Assembly (NCBI RefSeq): GCF_026420865.1
Contig: NZ_JAPCWC010000006.1
Span: forward strand, 186,001 to 250,000
DNA: 64,000 nucleotides
Source: Novosphingobium clariflavum
Lineage (GTDB): Bacteria > Pseudomonadota > Alphaproteobacteria > Sphingomonadales > Sphingomonadaceae
Direction: 5' to 3'
Position numbers and translations under genes: made by a program. Below, one piece after another: positions 12,167 through 21,282 of this stretch (the first letter of the stretch is position 1; the number at the start of each line of letters is the position of its first letter). The notes below the pieces were generated by a model that worked only from the letters and a program-made list of their open reading frames with translations, had not been told where the DNA came from and made no database searches.

Positions 12167-13788
12167 TTCCGGGTAACGAACTGCTGTTTTGTGCGCTGGG
12201 TGGGTCTGGCGAGATTGGCATGAACGTCAATCTCTACGGCTGCCAGGGCAAGTGGCTGATGGTCGATCTGGGTATGACCTTCGGCATGAACGAGTACCCG
12301 GGTGTCGATCTGGTGTTTGCCGACCTCGAATTCATCGAGGATGAGCGGGAGAACCTGCTCGGTATCGTGCTGACCCACGCCCATGAAGACCATATCGGCG
12401 CAGTGCCCTATTTCGCCGAGGAACTGGGCGTGCCGATCTACGCGACGCCCTTCACCGCGCGCCTTGTCGCGGCGAAGCTTGAAGAAGCGGGCATTCTGGG
12501 CGAGGTCGAACTGATCGTGGTCGAGGACCTCGAACGGTTCGAACTGGGGCCCTTCGGCATCCGCTATGTTCCGCTGGCGCATTCGATTGCCGAAGGCAAC
12601 GCGCTGCTCATCGACACGCCTTACGGCAAGATCTTCCACACCGGTGACTGGAAGCTCGACGACGAGCCGCAAGTCGGCACGCCGGCGACCTCGCAGGAAC
12701 TCAAGGCCATCGGTGACGAGGGCGTGCTGGCGCTCGTCTGCGATTCGACCAACGTGTTCAATTCCAAGGCTTCTGGCTCTGAAGGGGAAGTCTATCGCGG
12801 CCTGCTGGAGGAAGTGAAGAAGCATCGCGGCAGACGTGTGCTGGTCACGACCTTTGCGTCCAACGTTGCGCGGCTGCAGACGCTGGGTGAAGTCGCCCGC
12901 AAGACCAACCGCAAGCTATGCGTGGCCGGGCGCTCGCTCGACCGCATCATCGAAACGGCCAAGGCCAGCGGCTATCTCGCAAAGTTGCCTGAACTGGTCG
13001 ATCTCGACACCGCAATGGATCTTCCGCGCGGCGAGGTGCTGATCGTGGCGACGGGCGGGCAGGGCGAACCGCGCGCGGCCTTGGCCCGGATCTCCGAGGG
13101 CAACCACCCGATCAAGCTGGAAGCGGGCGATGTCGTGCTGTTCTCCAGCCGCCAGATCCCGGGCAACGAGATTCCCATCGGCCGGATCCAGAACCGCCTG
13201 TCGGATGCGGGCATCGTCATCGTCACCGATCGCCAGAGCATGATCCATGTCTCCGGACACCCGGGACGGCCGGAACTCGAAGCGCTTTATGGTTGGCTGC
13301 GGCCGGACATCCTCGTGCCCGTTCACGGCGAGGTCCGCCATATGCGCGAGCAGGCTCGTCTCGGCCTTGCCAGCGGAATTCCTAAGGCGATCTTCCAGAA
13401 GAATGGCGACCTCGTTCGCCTGGCGCCCAGCCATCCCGGCAAGTTCGGGGAAGTGCGCTCCGGCCGTCTGGTGCTCGATGGTGACATCATCGCGCCGGCT
13501 GATGGCGATGCCATGGTGATGCGCCGCCGGATGTCCTTCAACGGCGTGGTTTCCGTCGCTGCGGATCGTAAGGGCCATGTGCAAGTGGCCGCCATCGGGC
13601 TTCCTCTGGACGAGGACTATCCCAAGTTTGTCGAGGAAGCACAGCGGGATGTGACGGAGGCGCTGTCGCGCGCCAGGAAATCGGACCGCGAGGTGCGTGT
13701 GGAAGCCGCGCGGCTCGCTGCGCGGCGGGCGGCGACCCGTTGGTCGGGCAAGAAGCCGCAAGTGCAGGTTCTGCTGCTGGAGGATTGA
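12163..13788 (+). CDS. rnj: Ribonuclease J
   Basis: Metallo-beta-lactamase-fold 5'-3' exo/endoribonuclease acting in rRNA and mRNA processing in alphaproteobacteria. 541 residues. The zinc motif HAHEDHIGA has H72, H74, D76 and H77. The beta-CASP domain and the later motif [10 protein letters not shown], then [11 protein letters not shown] and [10 protein letters not shown], follow in order, and a short C-terminal domain ends the protein. It starts at GTG sharing bases with the coaX stop (GTGA). Confidence 0.96.
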   Translation: MIPGNELLFCALGGSGEIGMNVNLYGCQGKWLMVDLGMTFGMNEYPGVDLVFADLEFIEDERENLLGIVLTHAHEDHIGAVPYFAEELGVPIYATPFTARLVAAKLEEAGILGEVELIVVEDLERFELGPFGIRYVPLAHSIAEGNALLIDTPYGKIFHTGDWKLDDEPQVGTPATSQELKAIGDEGVLALVCDSTNVFNSKASGSEGEVYRGLLEEVKKHRGRRVLVTTFASNVARLQTLGEVARKTNRKLCVAGRSLDRIIETAKASGYLAKLPELVDLDTAMDLPRGEVLIVATGGQGEPRAALARISEGNHPIKLEAGDVVLFSSRQIPGNEIPIGRIQNRLSDAGIVIVTDRQSMIHVSGHPGRPELEALYGWLRPDILVPVHGEVRHMREQARLGLASGIPKAIFQKNGDLVRLAPSHPGKFGEVRSGRLVLDGDIIAPADGDAMVMRRRMSFNGVVSVAADRKGHVQVAAIGLPLDEDYPKFVEEAQRDVTEALSRARKSDREVRVEAARLAARRAATRWSGKKPQVQVLLLED

Positions 13789-13791
13789 GCG

Positions 13792-14088
13792 ATGGCCATG
13801 CAATGGACTTCGATGGTGGCGATCTACGGCCTGTTCTGGGTCCTCAGTGCGTTCCTCGTCATGCCATTCGGCCTTCGTACGCCTGACGAAGTGGACGGTT
13901 ACCGGGTTGCGAAAGGCCATGCTACCAGTGCCCCGGTCAATTTCCGTCCGAAACGCATCGCCAAGCGCGCGACGGTGCTGGCGGTGGTCCTCTTCGGGCT
14001 CTATTACGCCAATTATGCCGAGCAGTGGATCACGGTGGACCAGCTCAATCTGTTGGGACGGCCACCGGTCGAGGATCTGGGATACTGA
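13792..14088 (+). CDS. DUF1467 family membrane protein
   Basis: Small protein of 98 residues with two transmembrane helices (about residues 5-25 and 60-80) joined by a polar loop containing FGLRTPDEVDGYRVAKGHATSAP in part. The family, typically next to the RNase J gene in alphaproteobacteria, has no established function. It is three bases after rnj and is the last gene before a strong terminator, so it is probably expressed with birA-coaX-rnj. Confidence 0.85.
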   Translation: MAMQWTSMVAIYGLFWVLSAFLVMPFGLRTPDEVDGYRVAKGHATSAPVNFRPKRIAKRATVLAVVLFGLYYANYAEQWITVDQLNLLGRPPVEDLGY

Positions 14089-14094
14089 CTGAAG

Positions 14095-14125
14095 AAAAAA
14101 GGGCCCCGGAAACGGGGCCCTTTTT
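14095..14125. terminator. Bidirectional intrinsic terminator
   Basis: A seven-base GC stem (GGGCCCC, 14101-14107, with GGGGCCC, 14114-14120) is followed by TTTTT and preceded by AAAAAA. It can therefore end both the plus-strand nuo-DUF1467 transcript and the minus-strand transcript arriving from the coiled-coil gene. Confidence 0.9.
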
Positions 14126-14135
14126 CGTGAAAGTG

Positions 14136-16784
14136 TCAGCTGCGCAGGCGTTCGATGCCCTGTGCTAGCGCCACGTAGAGCTTGCCCATGTCGGAAGAGA
14201 GCAGGGTGACGCCGAGCGCATTGCCGTCGCGGGTGGATAGCACTTGGCGCAGGATCGCTTCGAAATCGTGGATGTAGCGGCTGACATGTTCGCGGAAGGC
14301 TTCGTCGCGCTCGAACAGTTGCTGGATCGATTTGACTTCGCCGGCATCGAGCAGGGTGACGGCGCGGCGGGTGAAGATGCCGCGGTCACCGCGCAAGTAC
14401 GCGGCCCAGGCGGTGTCGGCGACGTCGGAAGAGAGCGATGCGGCGATGTCGATAGAATTGGAATTGAGCGATTCGGTGATGAGTGCCACCCGGCGCGCAA
14501 AGTCGTTATCGACTTGTTCCGCCGCCCGCTCGCGTGCGTGCGTTACCCGGTTTTCCAAGTTGCCGACCAGTTCGTCGACCTTGGCAAGCTGATCGCGCAG
14601 CTGGATCGTTGCCTCGCGCGTGGCGCCGGAGGCGTGGGCGACGGCCTGATCGAGTTGCCCGGTCACTTCCGCGACGCGTTGACGCATCGCCTTGTCGATG
14701 GCGAGAGCGCTTTGCTCACCAAGATCGTTCGCGACCCTGGCGATCCTTTCTGCACTGTCGGTTTCGATCGTGCCGATGGCATCGGTGATTGCCGTTTCCA
14801 AGGCTGTGATCGAACGGCGCAGTTCGCCATCGGCCTTGCCTGCGGCCTCGCCGGTGGCGATTTCCAGCGCAGCGATAGCCTGCCGCAATTCGTCGAGCAG
14901 GACGCCGTGGGCCTTGCCGCTGCGGCCAAGGTCGTTCTGAGCCAGGGACAGTTCCGCTGCGAGTGCGGTCAGGTGCTTGCCGGCGGCCTCGATGTCTTGC
15001 GCCAGGGCGCTGCCGTTGGCCGTGGATGCCTGCAGGCCCTCGAGCACCGAGGCGACCCCCATTTGCAGGCGGTTCAGGCGATCCTCCGACACTGCCAGGG
15101 CTTCGGGGAGGTCGTTGTGGGCATAGCGGGCACTGCCCTGGATCAGTTCGAGCAGGCGAACGCTGGATTCGGTGAGCTTGTCGACGTCGCCATCGGTTGC
15201 GCTCAGCGTGGCGCGTGCGGCCGTCAGGCGGTCGGTCAGAGCGGAAAGACTTGCCGCCAGGCGACCTTCGATGGCTTCGCTGCTCGTCGCCACGCCGGCG
15301 AGGCGCTCGGTGTAGCGGTCCAGTTCTGCGGTGATCGCGTTGGCCCGCTCCGAGACGGTGGCCGATTGCAGGCGGTGGCGCTCGAGCCGTTGCGAGATCT
15401 CGCTGTCCAGTTCGCCCAGCATGGCTTCAAGGCGGCTGATGGCAGCGCGTTCCTGCTCGGCCTGTCGGTCGAGGCGCTGCGCGGATTCTGCGTTGAGCCG
15501 CTCGCTGCGCGCCGCCAGCGATGCGTCGAGCTTCTCGCTGTCTCTCGACACGGCTTCGAGGGCGCTGCGCAAGGCGCCGATGGTGGCTTCCTGGGTCTGG
15601 CCGATGCCGCGTGCGACTTCGCGTTGTTCGTCCTCGAGTTCTTCGAGCGCCTTGCGCCAGGCTTCGGCGGCACGGCCTTCGCCGTCACGCAGCGCGCGCG
15701 ATACGACATCGCTTTCCTCGCGCAGGGCGACGAGGCGCGCGCGGAGCGAGGTCAGGCTTTCTTCCTCGTGGCGGTCAAGCTGGGCGCGGGTGTCGGAAAT
15801 CTCGGCCTCAAGCGCATCGGCGCGCGTGCGGATGCCGGCAAGTGCTTCGACTTCGTGGCGCTCGAGTTCCGTGCGGAAGGCAAGGCCGCGCTCGGCCAGG
15901 GTGCTGAAGCGCTCGTCCGCGAGAGTGCCCATGCGTTCCGATTGCGTGGTGAATTCGTCGATGGCGGTGGCGATCGCCTCACGCAGGCGCCAGACCTGCC
16001 GTTCGCTGGCGGAACCGAACTCGTTGAGGCGGTTGAAGCCGTTGATCATGTCCTCAAGCTGGACATGGGCGGCGCGGCCCGCGTTGCCGATGTTGTTGGT
16101 GACGTCCTTGGCGGAGCTGGCGATGACCGGCAACTGGCTGCGCAGCTTCTCCATGTTGTCGAGCGCCGAGACGCTGACGTCGCTGATCGTTTCGATGCGG
16201 CTCCCGTTATCGCGGATCAGGTCCTGCAGTTGACCGGCATTCTTGGAGAGCCGGTCGGCGGCGATGCGCCCCAGGGCTTCGAGGTCGCGGGACTGTGCTG
16301 CCACGAATTCGCGGGCCAGGCTGAGCTCGCGGTTCACCGCCGTAAGGCGCCGTTCGAGGTCGGCGGATTCGCGCGAGAGCGTTGCCGCGACATCGGCGAA
16401 ACGGCGGCTTTCGCGGGCGCTGTGGCGCATGACCAGCAGCCAGACGAGGCCGATCAGAAGGAGCGGCACCGCCCAAGTGGTAAGAGCGGATGGCAAGGCG
16501 GAGAACGGCAGGAAACCGAAGGCGGGCCACTGGGACCAGATGTAGACGCCGGTCCATGTCGCGGAAGCGAGCCCGGCGAGCACCGGGGCGAGCCAGTCCT
16601 TGCGCTGCCGGTAGGGGACGATGGCCCTGCTTTCCCGCGCCGAATGCCGGTCTTCCCTGGTGGGGGAGGAGGCCGGAGCGGGATCCGAGGGCGGCGTATC
16701 TGCGCCCTCGGTGGTTTCGTTTTCCATGCGACCGTCTTCGCCGTGGTTCGCGTCGAACGCGATGATCCTGTTTTCCCCAGCCAT
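14136..16784 (-). CDS. Large coiled-coil membrane protein, function unknown
   Basis: 882 residues from ATG 16784; ATG 16727 (MENETTEG) is an alternative start 19 residues in. After a Pro/Ser/Glu-rich N-terminus there are two hydrophobic segments (about residues 65-85 and 95-115). About 700 residues of Ala/Glu/Arg/Leu-rich helix with heptad-like periodicity follow, predicted to be coiled coil. A globular end (about 95 residues) contains FREHVSRYIHDFEAILRQVL and LLSSDMGKLYVALAQ. I do not recognise a catalytic domain. The likely role is structural or scaffolding at the inner membrane. It is divergent from the Hpt-like gene. Confidence 0.8.
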   Translation of the reverse strand: MAGENRIIAFDANHGEDGRMENETTEGADTPPSDPAPASSPTREDRHSARESRAIVPYRQRKDWLAPVLAGLASATWTGVYIWSQWPAFGFLPFSALPSALTTWAVPLLLIGLVWLLVMRHSARESRRFADVAATLSRESADLERRLTAVNRELSLAREFVAAQSRDLEALGRIAADRLSKNAGQLQDLIRDNGSRIETISDVSVSALDNMEKLRSQLPVIASSAKDVTNNIGNAGRAAHVQLEDMINGFNRLNEFGSASERQVWRLREAIATAIDEFTTQSERMGTLADERFSTLAERGLAFRTELERHEVEALAGIRTRADALEAEISDTRAQLDRHEEESLTSLRARLVALREESDVVSRALRDGEGRAAEAWRKALEELEDEQREVARGIGQTQEATIGALRSALEAVSRDSEKLDASLAARSERLNAESAQRLDRQAEQERAAISRLEAMLGELDSEISQRLERHRLQSATVSERANAITAELDRYTERLAGVATSSEAIEGRLAASLSALTDRLTAARATLSATDGDVDKLTESSVRLLELIQGSARYAHNDLPEALAVSEDRLNRLQMGVASVLEGLQASTANGSALAQDIEAAGKHLTALAAELSLAQNDLGRSGKAHGVLLDELRQAIAALEIATGEAAGKADGELRRSITALETAITDAIGTIETDSAERIARVANDLGEQSALAIDKAMRQRVAEVTGQLDQAVAHASGATREATIQLRDQLAKVDELVGNLENRVTHARERAAEQVDNDFARRVALITESLNSNSIDIAASLSSDVADTAWAAYLRGDRGIFTRRAVTLLDAGEVKSIQQLFERDEAFREHVSRYIHDFEAILRQVLSTRDGNALGVTLLSSDMGKLYVALAQGIERLRS

Positions 16785-16853
16785 GGGCGCAGGATAGCAT
16801 GTGCGATGCGGCAATAAACCCCGTATTAACCCCTTGCTCATTATGCTGGGGAA

Positions 16854-17156
16854 ATGGCTTATGAACCCGGAGCTCTGGAAGCGACAATCGCGGCGGCAGC
16901 AGGCGGAGATTCCGAACTTTTCGCGGAATTGCGCGCTTCCTATGCCGAGAGCGTGGCGCGGCAGATCGATCTGCTCGCCCGGGCGCGGTGCGACGGCAAC
17001 TGGCATGTCGCGGCGATGCGGCTGAAGGGGCTGGCCGCCAGTTTCCATTCCAATACCCTGCTGGAGCTTGCCGAACAGGCTCTGGATGCGGCTCCGGGCG
17101 AGCCGGTCGTGATCCGGCAGTTGCGGACCTATCTGGAAGAGTTTTCCGCCGGCTGA
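16854..17156 (+). CDS. Hpt-like protein lacking the phospho-acceptor histidine
   Basis: 100 residues, all helical, similar in layout to histidine phosphotransfer domains. The signature region reads WHVAAMRLKGLAASF (residues 50-64). In true Hpt proteins the motif is A-H-x-L-K-G, but here Met55 occupies the His position; a His lies four residues earlier (H51). It therefore probably cannot act as a standard phosphotransfer protein unless the nearby His is used. GGGGAAATG gives a good ribosome site. It heads a plus-strand cluster that ends with a sensor-kinase-like protein. Confidence 0.65.
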   Translation: MAYEPGALEATIAAAAGGDSELFAELRASYAESVARQIDLLARARCDGNWHVAAMRLKGLAASFHSNTLLELAEQALDAAPGEPVVIRQLRTYLEEFSAG

Positions 17157-17211
17157 TCGCCGGCGCGCTTGGCACCCACGTCCCCTGTGCTTACATGATG
17201 GCGCTTGAACG

Positions 17212-18441
17212 TTGTCGGGTTGCTGGAGGTTTTTCAAGCTGCGTATTGCCTTGCTCGCCATCACGGAGCCTGCACTTGCCGGGCAGCCGCGTCCGCGCGC
17301 GTTCCTGCGTGTCGGCGGCGCGACGCTTGCGCAGCACCAGCTTGGCCTGGCGCTTGCGCTCGATTGCCAGCGGGTGATCTGCGTTGCACGCGGTACCTCG
17401 CCCGAACTGATCGCGCTTCAGCATGCGGCGGAGAACGCTGGGCTCCAGTTCTACATATCCACCGGTTCACGCCCGCTTTCGGGTCTGGTGACCGCACAGG
17501 ACGAGCTTGTTGTCGTCAACGAGGGGCTTTTTGTCGATCCGGCCAGCGTGGTTCCCTGTTTCGACGGTACGACGCCTGCGGTTCTGGTGCAGCCTGTGGA
17601 AGGGGCGCTGACCGAAGGGTTTGAACGGATCGACCTCAACCGCGCGGGTGCCGGCGTCATGCAGATACCGGGCAGGCTGGTGGAAAATCTGCACGAATTG
17701 CCCTCCGACTGCGATGTGCCTTCGGGCTTGATGCGGATTGCCCTGCAATCGGGCGTGGCGATGCGCGAAATTCCCGCGCCCGCCAGGACCGCGGCGAATT
17801 GGCGCATGGTTCACGACGATACCGAAGCGCATGGTGTCGAGATCGAATGGCTGAGGGCGCGTTTCTCGCAAGTGCAGGGCGGGGGAACGGGCGCGGCCAT
17901 TGCACGTCACGGGGTGTTGACCTTCGGTTCCTCGCTGCTTCATGCCGGCAACGCGAGCAATGTGCTGAGTGCGGCCGTTCTGGTCGCATTGTCGATATCC
18001 GGCGGGCTGGCGTGGTTCGGGGCCAGTCTCTTCGGGTTCCTGCTGGTAGCGCTGGCGGGAGTACTGGTGGAAAGCAGCCGGCTGCTGCGGGCGGCGGAAC
18101 GCCAGTCCCTCGGACAATTGCCACCGGCCATTCCGCGTGCCGATGCCCTGGGGTGGCTTGTCGATCTGGCCCTGGGCGGACTCATGCTGGCAAGCGTACC
18201 GCGGCTGTTCGGGGAAACGCTGTTGTCGTGGCTGTTTCCGCCGGTGATGCTGATCCTGCTGATGACCCTGGTTCCTCGCGTGGTGGCGGGTGGTCCGGTG
18301 CGGCTTGCGGGAGATCGCGTGCTGATCGCACTGGTACTGGCGTTTGCCGCTGCTTTCGGGCAGGTTGAACCGGTTGTTGAAATCATGGCGGTTGCCCTGG
18401 TCATTGCCGGAATGGCGCTACCGCTGCGTCGGCAAGGATAA
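17212..18441 (+). CDS. Nucleotidyltransferase-like protein with C-terminal membrane domain
   Basis: Up to 409 residues. The N-terminal half (about 1-235) resembles MobA-like or sugar-nucleotidyl transferase folds (FLRVGGATLAQHQLGLAL, then VVVNEGLFVDP). The signature pyrophosphorylase glycine loop is not clear, so activity is uncertain. The C-terminal part (about 245-405) has about five hydrophobic helices. The start is uncertain: TTG 17212 opens the frame, but GGAGG at 17225-17229 points to CTG 17239 (then RIALLAITEP). It lies between the Hpt-like gene and an unknown gene on the same strand. Confidence 0.6.
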   Translation: MSGCWRFFKLRIALLAITEPALAGQPRPRAFLRVGGATLAQHQLGLALALDCQRVICVARGTSPELIALQHAAENAGLQFYISTGSRPLSGLVTAQDELVVVNEGLFVDPASVVPCFDGTTPAVLVQPVEGALTEGFERIDLNRAGAGVMQIPGRLVENLHELPSDCDVPSGLMRIALQSGVAMREIPAPARTAANWRMVHDDTEAHGVEIEWLRARFSQVQGGGTGAAIARHGVLTFGSSLLHAGNASNVLSAAVLVALSISGGLAWFGASLFGFLLVALAGVLVESSRLLRAAERQSLGQLPPAIPRADALGWLVDLALGGLMLASVPRLFGETLLSWLFPPVMLILLMTLVPRVVAGGPVRLAGDRVLIALVLAFAAAFGQVEPVVEIMAVALVIAGMALPLRRQG

Positions 18442-18476
18442 CCGGAGCTTAACCAGGGGCAAGGTAGACGGGACGG

Positions 18477-19430
18477 ATGTTAGACAATGCTGTCCATCCC
18501 GCCGGCGTCGAAGACGCCGAGGCCGTGATGCGAGCCGAGCTCGCACGCGGGGATGCCTTGGCGGGCAATGTGCAGCCGGTCCTGCGTCACTTGCTGTCGG
18601 CGCACGACGCCCCCTTGTTCAGCGATGAGGTGCTGGCGCGGGTGCGCGGCATGTTTGCCGATCTCGCACGCAATCTGCTGACGGCCGCGAATGAGGCGTC
18701 GCCGAGCGCGGGCGTCCGGGATCCTGGCGGGACAGAGCATGAACTGCTGGTGCGGGCCTTGATGGACAGGCGGGAGCTGCTTCTGCACGTTCACGCCCTG
18801 GCCATCGAATGGCTGCTGACTGATCGGCTGCAGGCACGCGCCGCGCTGGATCCGGTGGTGTCGCCGCTGGTCCAGTCCCTTGTCTCGGGCGATGATGAGG
18901 CTGCCCAGGCATTGGCGATGACATGGCTGGCCGCGCAGGCGCGGTGGAGCCAGGCGCAGCGGCGCATGGGCTTGCCGTTTACCGAACTTCCCGGCGAACT
19001 CCTGCATGGTGCCCGCCTTGCCTTGCGCTCGGTGCTGGCGGGAAGTGCGCAGCGCGCTAACGCTGCGGAGGCCGCCATCCGCACGCGTTATGACGAGGGA
19101 AGCAGCCGCCTTGGCCTTGCAGCAAGGCTGATCATGGGCCTTGGCCGGGATGCCGGTGTGGCCCTGGCGCTCGACAGGGCTGGCCTCGGGCTGTTTCTGA
19201 CAGCGCTTTCGTTGGCCTCGGGGCAGCCGCGCGACGTGCTCGCGCTTTCCACGCATGAGCCGCAGATCGCCCGTTTCGTGCTGGCCTTGCGGGCGGCAGG
19301 CCTGACCGCGGATGAAGTCTCGCGGCAGATGCTGACACTTCAGCCCGGCATCGTCGTGCCCGACGGATTAGCACAGATCGGCTCCGATCTGGCCGGCGCC
19401 ATCCTGGCGACGGGGCGTTACGGCGGCTGA
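18477..19430 (+). CDS. Helical protein of unknown function
   Basis: 317 residues, rich in Ala, Leu and Arg with no strong membrane segment or signal peptide. It is predicted to be mostly helical, perhaps a helical-repeat fold. I recognise no catalytic motif. It starts at ATG 18477 and its TGA overlaps the ATG of the kinase-like gene (TGATG), so the two products are probably made in similar amounts and may work together. Other than this linkage, no function can be given. Confidence 0.75.
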   Translation: MLDNAVHPAGVEDAEAVMRAELARGDALAGNVQPVLRHLLSAHDAPLFSDEVLARVRGMFADLARNLLTAANEASPSAGVRDPGGTEHELLVRALMDRRELLLHVHALAIEWLLTDRLQARAALDPVVSPLVQSLVSGDDEAAQALAMTWLAAQARWSQAQRRMGLPFTELPGELLHGARLALRSVLAGSAQRANAAEAAIRTRYDEGSSRLGLAARLIMGLGRDAGVALALDRAGLGLFLTALSLASGQPRDVLALSTHEPQIARFVLALRAAGLTADEVSRQMLTLQPGIVVPDGLAQIGSDLAGAILATGRYGG

Positions 19431-20806
19431 TGTTGGCACCGGGAAGCATCTTGGCACGAGCCGAATGCGACGCGCAGGATGTCCTGAAGCGCGTGGACGA
19501 GCCGCTGTCCGGGCTGCAGCAGCGTTGCGGCGGGGATATTCCCGGCGTCATCGCCATACCCGAATTGCTCGAACTGGTGCGCAAGGCTCGGAGCTACGGT
19601 TTCCGCCTAGCCCGTGCGATCGCCGCGCAGGACGGTGTCGAGGCGGTGACCGCCTGGGTCGAGGTCGAGCCCCAGGAAAACGGCCAGTGCGAGATCCTTG
19701 TTCGTCACTGGCAGGCGATCCCGCTGGTTGCCGAAGACGCTTCGGCAGCAGACCTGCGGCGCACGGCGATCGACCGGCATCTGGCCGAATTGACGGCAAG
19801 GCTCGACAGTGCCCAGCGTGTTCTGGCAGTCGATTGTGAAAGCGCCGAACTGTCTGCTGCCGCGCAGTCGATGGCGGCAGGACTGGGGCGTCCATGGACG
19901 GAGTTTCTGCCTCCTGAAAGTGTCACCCACAAGCAGCCGCTGCACTGGCGCCTGCTGGACGGTACGCGTGTCGTCGTCGCCGGGTCGGAGCGTCCCTGGC
20001 GAGTGAGCCTGGTGCCGCAGTTGCAACCAGGGTTCGAGCCGGGCGGTTTCGAATTGCTGCTGGTTTCCGATGTTCCTGCATCCGAAACGGTCGGCACCGT
20101 CCCGGTGGCGGAGCATTTTGCCCGCCGCAGTCTGGTCGGGCAGGATCTGGCGCCGGTCCTGCGTCAGCCGATCGCGCGAATCATCGCGAATGCGGAGACG
20201 ATCCGCACGCGCCTCGCCGGGCCCTTGCCCGACGCTTATGCGGAATATGCAGGCGAGATTGCCGGGGCCGGCAAGTTGCTGCTTGGGCTGCTCGAAGACC
20301 TTGCCGATCTTGAAGCCGTCGAGGCGGATAGTTTCTCGACGGCGCCGGACCGGATCGACTTGTCCGAGGTCGCGCGGCAGGCTGCCGGGATCCTCAACGT
20401 GCGGGCGCAGGAAAAGGGCATTTGCGTCGAGGCGCCGCACCCCGCGGAAGAGCTGCCCACGATTGCCGAGTTCCGGCGGGTCTTGCAGATCCTCCTGAAC
20501 CTGATCGGCAACGCCATCCGCTACTCGCCCGAGTGTTCGCAGATCTGGATCCGCCTGGCATCCGAAGGCGGGCGCGCCCGGGTAACGGTAGCGGATCAGG
20601 GGCCGGGGCTGGCGGCTGAAGACCAGAGCCGCGTCTTTGAGAAGTTTGAACGGCTTGGCCGTAACGGCGACGGCGGATCAGGGCTGGGCCTGTATATTTC
20701 ACAGCGACTGGCACGGGCGATGGGCGGTGATCTCTCGGTCGAGAGTGCGCCAGGGCAGGGGGCCCGCTTTACCCTGGAGTTGCCGCTGGACCGTCCGGCC
20801 GGCTGA
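19430..20806 (+). CDS. Sensor histidine kinase-like protein without the conserved His
   Basis: 458 residues. Residues about 1-220 are a non-membrane sensory region I cannot name. The dimerisation helix follows (about 229-270), and then a complete HATPase domain: N box LIGNAIRYSP, G1 box DQGPGL, F box FEKFERLG, G2 box GSGLGLYISQRLA. The usual SHELRTPL motif reads APVLRQPI (241-248), so Pro242 replaces the phospho-acceptor histidine. It may bind ATP and signal by shape change, or act as a phosphatase-like partner. No response regulator is adjacent. Confidence 0.75.
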   Translation: MLAPGSILARAECDAQDVLKRVDEPLSGLQQRCGGDIPGVIAIPELLELVRKARSYGFRLARAIAAQDGVEAVTAWVEVEPQENGQCEILVRHWQAIPLVAEDASAADLRRTAIDRHLAELTARLDSAQRVLAVDCESAELSAAAQSMAAGLGRPWTEFLPPESVTHKQPLHWRLLDGTRVVVAGSERPWRVSLVPQLQPGFEPGGFELLLVSDVPASETVGTVPVAEHFARRSLVGQDLAPVLRQPIARIIANAETIRTRLAGPLPDAYAEYAGEIAGAGKLLLGLLEDLADLEAVEADSFSTAPDRIDLSEVARQAAGILNVRAQEKGICVEAPHPAEELPTIAEFRRVLQILLNLIGNAIRYSPECSQIWIRLASEGGRARVTVADQGPGLAAEDQSRVFEKFERLGRNGDGGSGLGLYISQRLARAMGGDLSVESAPGQGARFTLELPLDRPAG

Positions 20807-20906
20807 GGACTTGCTCGTCGGCGCCGCTACGTGCGGCAGGGCTACGTGCGACAGGTGCCCGCCGGGCCAGTTGAAGTTCCTGAACGAACCCGAAAAGGAT
20901 GGGCTG

Positions 20907-21128
20907 TCATAGTCCGTTCTTGCTGCGCCCGTCGGCGCGATACGCCAGCCAGACCAGGATCAGGCCCACGCTGACCATGACGGCGCCGCGAATGGCCCAT
21001 CCGCGATCGTCGAGCATGAAGCTGTTGGCCGGCCAGAGCAGCAGCCCGGTACCCTGGCATACCCATAGCAAACCGCATGCCACGGCCAGCGCGCCGAAAG
21101 CGTAAGCAAGGATCTTGAGAAACAGCAT
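20907..21128 (-). CDS. Small two-helix membrane protein
   Basis: 73 residues from ATG 21128 (MLFLKILAYAFGAL); an in-frame TTG at 21167 would add 13 residues. Two hydrophobic helices (about 5-25 and 43-62) flank the conserved-looking loop CQGTGLLLWPANSFMLDDRGWA. Short proteins with a QGTG...WP..SFM loop are common in sphingomonads and relatives, with no known function. It is downstream of, and on the same strand as, gltA, but a terminator separates them. Confidence 0.6.
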   Translation of the reverse strand: MLFLKILAYAFGALAVACGLLWVCQGTGLLLWPANSFMLDDRGWAIRGAVMVSVGLILVWLAYRADGRSKNGL

Positions 21129-21218
21129 AGTCGCGACTCGCAGTGGTTCGACGGTGCTTTGCGACAATGTTGCGGCAAATTTGTGGCCACTGCAAATCGG
21201 AGTGGTTGATGCGCAACG

Positions 21219-21247
21219 AAAAAGGCCCCCGCTTGCGCGAGGGCCTT
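21219..21247 (-). terminator. Intrinsic terminator after gltA
   Basis: On the minus strand the sequence AAGGCCCTCGC, a four-base loop, then GCGGGGGCCTTTTT forms a near-perfect stem with a T run, 35 bases past the gltA stop. Confidence 0.85.
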
Positions 21248-21282
21248 GATCGGGTACCGGGATTGCTCGCGGTATCGTGCGA

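Noticed and set aside
14244..16817. 857-codon open frame antisense to the coiled-coil gene
   Set aside because: Shadow frame. The minus-strand protein has membrane segments and heptad structure, whereas this frame is Gly/Arg/Asp/Phe-rich without motifs.
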